Assembly (NCBI GenBank): GCA_015231995.1
Contig: JADGAO010000133.1
Coordinates: 1-9,022 of the forward strand
DNA: 9,022 nucleotides
Source: Nitrospinota bacterium
GTDB taxonomy: Bacteria > Nitrospinota_A > UBA7883 > JACRLM01
Direction: 5' to 3'
Position numbers and translations under genes: made by a program. How positions within the stretch are numbered: the stretch's first letter is position 1; every line of letters starts with the position of its first letter. Below are positions 6,034-9,022 of this stretch, piece by piece. The notes beneath the pieces were generated by a model. The model saw only the letters and a program-made list of their open reading frames with translations, was not told where the DNA came from and ran no database searches.

Positions 6034-6795
6034 TCATTTTCTCCTTCTATCTCTCATCATATAACACATTTCGCCTATTTTCTCATCAGAACCATCCCAC
6101 TCCAAGTCATTGCAATTCTTTATATACCATTTATTACTGGTAATATAGTTGTCTGCATTGGATGCGGCCATCAACACATCATGCTCATATAATGGGTCGC
6201 TCACATACACCTCCATGTAACATCCATCGTGCTCTGGACGAATAAAGAATGGCGCACTTTTTAGTATGCTCTGAATGACATCAGTGTCGGATGTGAAGTT
6301 GCTAAGGCTATGCTCAATCTCGTTTATTATGAAATGATCTCCTCTATGGAAGTAATAAGCAACACAGCCTTCCATTGGTAGACAAGTGAATAGTATTTTA
6401 AATATTTCAATAGACGCATCTTCAAATAAGATACTTTTTTCGCCGTACTCTACTACTCCATCAAAAAAGCTGCCACTATAAATGCTAACTAATACTTCTT
6501 TTGGATTCTTGATTTTACTTAAAAAATCATTTGGCGTGTGAATATTACGGATGAAGTCCCCTTTATGATTTAACGCATTTGTCCAATTGTGTAATGCAGG
6601 ATATCCTAGATGACCAATGGCACCATATTTATTAAAGAAATATTCCATAAAAATGAAAAACGGCTCATCTTCTATTTCACGCAAATTGTCATCAGGATAA
6701 TCATAGCTATTCAATCCAAATATCTGCATCCCGAAAACATAATAGCAGGTGACTCCATCTGCCATATCTCTCTTTTCAATTTTTAATACCTTCAT
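6034..6795 (-). CDS. Unrecognised soluble protein, candidate immunity protein for the Rhs-1 tip
   Basis: This gene encodes 253 residues, beginning MKVLKIEKRDMADGVTCYY. The start is well supported: AGGAGG at 6804-6799 lies three bases before the ATG, overlapping the stop codon of the upstream rhs gene. The two genes are therefore co-transcribed and probably translationally coupled. There is no signal peptide or membrane helix. The protein is rich in acidic and aromatic residues, as many cytosolic immunity proteins are, which suggests that the Rhs-1 tip acts in the cytoplasm. I recognise no family. The last residues are MRDRRRK, and the stop TGA (6036-6034) falls inside the first Rhs codons of the orphan tip that follows (TATGAC in paralogues, AATGAC here). 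The natural 3' end may therefore have been lost when the orphan tip was joined. Confidence 0.75.
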   Translation of the reverse strand: MKVLKIEKRDMADGVTCYYVFGMQIFGLNSYDYPDDNLREIEDEPFFIFMEYFFNKYGAIGHLGYPALHNWTNALNHKGDFIRNIHTPNDFLSKIKNPKEVLVSIYSGSFFDGVVEYGEKSILFEDASIEIFKILFTCLPMEGCVAYYFHRGDHFIINEIEHSLSNFTSDTDVIQSILKSAPFFIRPEHDGCYMEVYVSDPLYEHDVLMAASNADNYITSNKWYIKNCNDLEWDGSDEKIGEMCYMMRDRRRK

Positions 6796-6798
6796 TTG

Positions 6799-6804
6799 CC
6801 TCCT
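6799..6804 (-). promoter_or_regulatory. Strong ribosome binding site of the Rhs-1 immunity gene
   Basis: The minus strand reads TAGGAGGCAAATG, a perfect AGGAGG that shares its first two bases with the TAG stop of rhs-1 and sits three bases before the ATG. It fixes the start at 6795. It is the only consensus-strength site seen at a gene start in the window, and it sits at the only toxin/immunity pair whose toxin reading frame is unbroken from the window edge. Confidence 0.85.
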
Positions 6805-9022
6805 AGTAAATTTGCGGACAATCGCACCAAGGTAGCTCCGGCATTATTTCGCAAAGCCTTGGATCCATAATTATTATCGGAGGAAATGGTAACCGAAGTG
6901 GTGGTATAGGTATTCTCCCTGGCTTCGGTGGCAGTGGCTCAAAGTCTGGGACTTTTTGACCCGATTCATAATGCTCATACGGTTTACGTTCGTCATGCCA
7001 ATGATCAATTTCTTTCCAACCTCCCTTGCCAGGCTTAGCTGGCTCGAATCTTATCCACTCGCCGGTATTTTTGTTAATATATTTCTCTCCACCTCGGTGT
7101 GAGTAATCCCTTACCCATTCTGGCCCAAGCCCGCTAGGATTTTCTGGAAATGTAAAATCCAACCCGGACCAGTCAACCAAATTTATTGGATCATTGAGGA
7201 CATACCTATAAAAATTGTTTTCTCCTCTAAATCCTATCGGGTCTTTTGTTGTCCATCTCCCAATTTCCGCATCATAATCCCTTGCGCCAAATCTTACAAG
7301 ACCAGTATCGGGATCGTAAAAGCCCCCAGCAAAACCAAATGGAGTAAAGCCTGGGGCGCTATCACTGATAACGTTACCATACTCGCCATAGTCAACACGT
7401 TGCGCTACTATTCCAGTTGCGGTGTCAACGATTAGGCGCGGACTTCCTAAATGATCGGTTATTATGCGATACGGCAGGCCGCCGCGAATGACATAATCAG
7501 GCGTATTTTCCCTAGTCGCATAGACAAATACGGCGACGAGGTTCCCGCCCCCGTCCAATTCTGCGACAGGTTTTAACCCATCAAGGTATAGCCACCCTTT
7601 GACAGTTATTCCATTTACCTTTTTGCCAATTCGCCTGCCTTGCCCGTCTATTATGTACTCAATCAACGTTCCATCTGAACGGGCAACACTGACAATATTT
7701 CCCTCGGCGTCGTAAACGTATGACGTGGCTTGTCCATTGATGGCCTTTGTTGAAAGCTCTCCGTTTGAAGTGTATGTATATCCATTAATGCCATCTGTTA
7801 TCAGCCTGTCTTGCGCATCATATGTAGAATTTATTGATACGCCTCCGATACTTTGCGCCGTTCTATTGCCGTTACTGTCATAGGCATAAGAGGAAACAGT
7901 AACGCCATCTTTAGATACGTATGATAGGTTGCCAGCAGTGTCATACACATAATCGTAAGTTGCAGTTACTCCTTGAACATTTTCAACCTTTTTTGTGATG
8001 CGGCCAAGGTTATCCCTGGTGTATGTCGCGTTATACAATACTGCATTACCATACTTGGCTATTGATGTTGCTGTCTCGGCAAAAGTAGTATAAGTTTTCG
8101 ATGCCGTGACGGAACCCAAAGTGGTTGCTGTGATAAAGCCGTTTGCCGCATCTCTGGTGATCGTCATTGCGCCTGCGCCGGATAAATATCCATCGTTGTC
8201 GTAGGTATTATTGACGACGTTTGCTCCGTTGACGTTTAGCGAAGTTAAGCGTAAATAATTGTCGTACTCTTTTACAACGGAACCATTGATTGATCCACTC
8301 CACGTCGTTGAAGTGTGCAATGGGCCATCATAAGTATTAGTGAGGTTTTCGGCGGTTCCGCCGCTTGCTGTTCGAGTTATCGTCGCAGGAATGGAAGGAT
8401 TGCCGCAACATCCACCGCCAGCTGAATAAGCATATCCATATGTTGCGTCTGGCGAAGTGACGCTGTTTATTCGCCCTGCTAAATCATACGCGAATAGTAT
8501 TTGCTTTCCATCGGGCCTTGTGATGGCGGTCAATGCCTTATCAAGATTGTATGAGTGCGTTGTGGTGGTCGCCCCGATGCCTATGTCCGGCGGTGTGTAT
8601 GCAGACTCTAGATTAACCGGTGTAAAGGTAAAGTCATGATTTGGCCCTCCATTGGGCGTGACAGATGTTACATTGCCATTCGCGTCATAGGAATAGCGTC
8701 TAACACTCCCATCAGGCGCTGTTTGTGAAACTATTCTTCCGGCTGTGTCGTACCCATAAGCAACCATTCGGCTAAGCGGATCGGTAACACTTAAAAAATT
8801 GCCCTGTGCATCATATGCGAATGAGGAGATTCTGGAACCTTGAGTTATCGAAGCCAACCTGCCATGCAAATCGTATTGATATGATATTGGTAAAATAGCA
8901 GCAACCTGAGTTTGCGCCACACGCCCCTGCTGATCTACCTTCTGCGTCACCTGTTTCCCCATTGGCGTTGTCGTCGTAAACGTCATCGTCGCTTTGTTGA
9001 ACGTGGTTCGGGTCGCTTTGGC
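6803..9022 (-). CDS. Rhs/YD-repeat protein with an unassigned toxin tip (5' end outside window)
   Basis: The frame is open to the right edge (AKATRTTFNKATMTF precedes the internal Met at 8986), so at least 739 residues are present and the true start lies outside. The visible part is YD-repeat shell (YDLHGRL, YGYDTAGR, YDANGN, FTPVNLES, YNLDKALTAITRPDG), followed by the hallmark block DHLGSPRL, GFTPFGFAGG, GARDYDAEIGRW, KDPIGF and DPINLVDWSGL, and then a 118-residue tip. Colinear alignment with the 986-residue Rhs extends through the whole visible part. No frameshift or stop interrupts it, and it has its own strong downstream immunity ribosome site. It is therefore the best candidate for the functional full-length effector whose tip could be swapped with the downstream orphans. 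In known systems such proteins are delivered by type VI secretion or surface export; the N-terminus that would decide this is not in view. Confidence 0.87.
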   Translation of the reverse strand, partial: AKATRTTFNKATMTFTTTTPMGKQVTQKVDQQGRVAQTQVAAILPISYQYDLHGRLASITQGSRISSFAYDAQGNFLSVTDPLSRMVAYGYDTAGRIVSQTAPDGSVRRYSYDANGNVTSVTPNGGPNHDFTFTPVNLESAYTPPDIGIGATTTTHSYNLDKALTAITRPDGKQILFAYDLAGRINSVTSPDATYGYAYSAGGGCCGNPSIPATITRTASGGTAENLTNTYDGPLHTSTTWSGSINGSVVKEYDNYLRLTSLNVNGANVVNNTYDNDGYLSGAGAMTITRDAANGFITATTLGSVTASKTYTTFAETATSIAKYGNAVLYNATYTRDNLGRITKKVENVQGVTATYDYVYDTAGNLSYVSKDGVTVSSYAYDSNGNRTAQSIGGVSINSTYDAQDRLITDGINGYTYTSNGELSTKAINGQATSYVYDAEGNIVSVARSDGTLIEYIIDGQGRRIGKKVNGITVKGWLYLDGLKPVAELDGGGNLVAVFVYATRENTPDYVIRGGLPYRIITDHLGSPRLIVDTATGIVAQRVDYGEYGNVISDSAPGFTPFGFAGGFYDPDTGLVRFGARDYDAEIGRWTTKDPIGFRGENNFYRYVLNDPINLVDWSGLDFTFPENPSGLGPEWVRDYSHRGGEKYINKNTGEWIRFEPAKPGKGGWKEIDHWHDERKPYEHYESGQKVPDFEPLPPKPGRIPIPPLRLPFPPIIIMDPRLCEIMPELPWCDCPQIY
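6806..7159 (-). other. Unassigned C-terminal toxin domain of Rhs-1
   Basis: This is the 118-residue tip after DWSGL. Its first 70 residues are polar with an aromatic/His-rich core: GPEWVRDYSHRGG, NTGEWIRFEPAKPGKGG, then IDHWHDERKPYEHYESG. Clustered His, Asp, Arg and Trp residues suggest a small nuclease-type toxin of the Rhs/CdiA repertoire, but I cannot place it in a named family. Residues from about 71 on are proline-rich (PLPPKPGRIPIPPL) with a final Cys cluster (WCDCPQIY). A soluble neighbour as immunity protein fits a cytosolic target. Confidence 0.6.

Larger units (their letters stand above)
4954..6040 (-). pseudogene. Orphan 5'-truncated Rhs tip with a frameshift and a papain-like toxin end
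   Basis: Rhs sequence begins abruptly at about 6040 with DAQDRLLTYGANSYTYTPNGEL, corresponding to a point well inside the YD region of the neighbouring Rhs proteins (YDAQDRL, YDSQDRL). It continues through YDAIGNLLRVTLPDGK and AELDGTGAIVGRYVYAT to PDYMMKG. A single base is missing at 5696/5697: the minus strand reads GGTGTATTG where the paralogues imply GGTGGTATTG (KGGIAYRI). Without correction the frame stops at 5681-5679. The next frame restores DHLGSPKLVV, GFAGGLYDQ, GARDYDAETGRW and DPVQLVDISGL, followed by a 139-residue toxin tip. The hallmark DPI is changed to DTI. No start codon with a ribosome site is visible for either part. This looks like a silent, stored or decaying tip, whose toxin would be expressed only if recombined onto an intact core. 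Confidence 0.85.

Noticed and set aside
1..9022. Insertion sequence or phage ends that could explain the joints
   Set aside because: No transposase or integrase coding sequence, terminal inverted repeats or target duplications were seen. The joints match Rhs or toxin homology instead.

Overview
The window is one stretch of a tandem Rhs (YD-repeat) polymorphic-toxin locus. Every supportable gene lies on the minus strand, so the locus reads from right to left. No transposase, integrase, tRNA, rRNA or CRISPR array is visible. The Rhs core (DHLGSPRL, GFAGG, GARDYDAETGRW and DPI motifs) is of the kind common in Desulfobacterota/Geobacter-like bacteria, Nitrospirota and other Gram-negatives. I cannot name the organism. 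Base composition is mosaic: an Rhs core sample (3841-3900) is 36/60 GC, while an immunity gene sample (601-660) is 21/60. This fits repeated acquisition of toxin/immunity tips onto a conserved core.

Layout in transcription order. (1) 9022-6803: Rhs-1, its 5' end outside the window, ending in an unassigned 118-residue toxin tip with a His-rich motif. It is followed across a textbook AGGAGG site by a 253-residue candidate immunity gene (6795-6034). (2) 6040-4954: a 5'-truncated, frameshifted orphan Rhs tip carrying a predicted permuted papain-like (LRAT/NlpC-P60-like) toxin domain. Its stop codon abuts the start of a membrane-anchored candidate immunity gene (4953-4309). (3) 4311-4242: a 70-bp remnant of a second copy of that toxin's C-terminal end, joined to (4) 4228-1268: a 986-residue Rhs-3 lacking the usual N-terminal region and ending in a Cys-rich phospholipase A2-like domain (CCxxHDxCY signature). 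(5) 1203-778 and 749-309: two tandem, roughly 60% identical four-helix membrane proteins, the likely PLA2 immunity genes, followed by the decayed 5' end of a third copy. (6) 271-1: the start of another 5'-truncated Rhs fragment that leaves the window.

The logic resembles known Rhs loci: a full-length rhs gene carries one active toxin tip, and displaced older or alternative tips with their immunity genes accumulate downstream. Orphan tips may be reserve cassettes that recombine onto the core. Immunity genes may remain useful after their toxin is silenced. Two of the three toxin tips look able to attack lipid or protein in the envelope, and their immunity candidates are membrane proteins, which suggests envelope-targeted antagonism. 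The most interesting points are the PLA2 tip with its amplified immunity family, the fossil third immunity copy, the 70-bp toxin-tail repeat, and the fact that immunity reading frames repeatedly terminate at or inside recombination joints.
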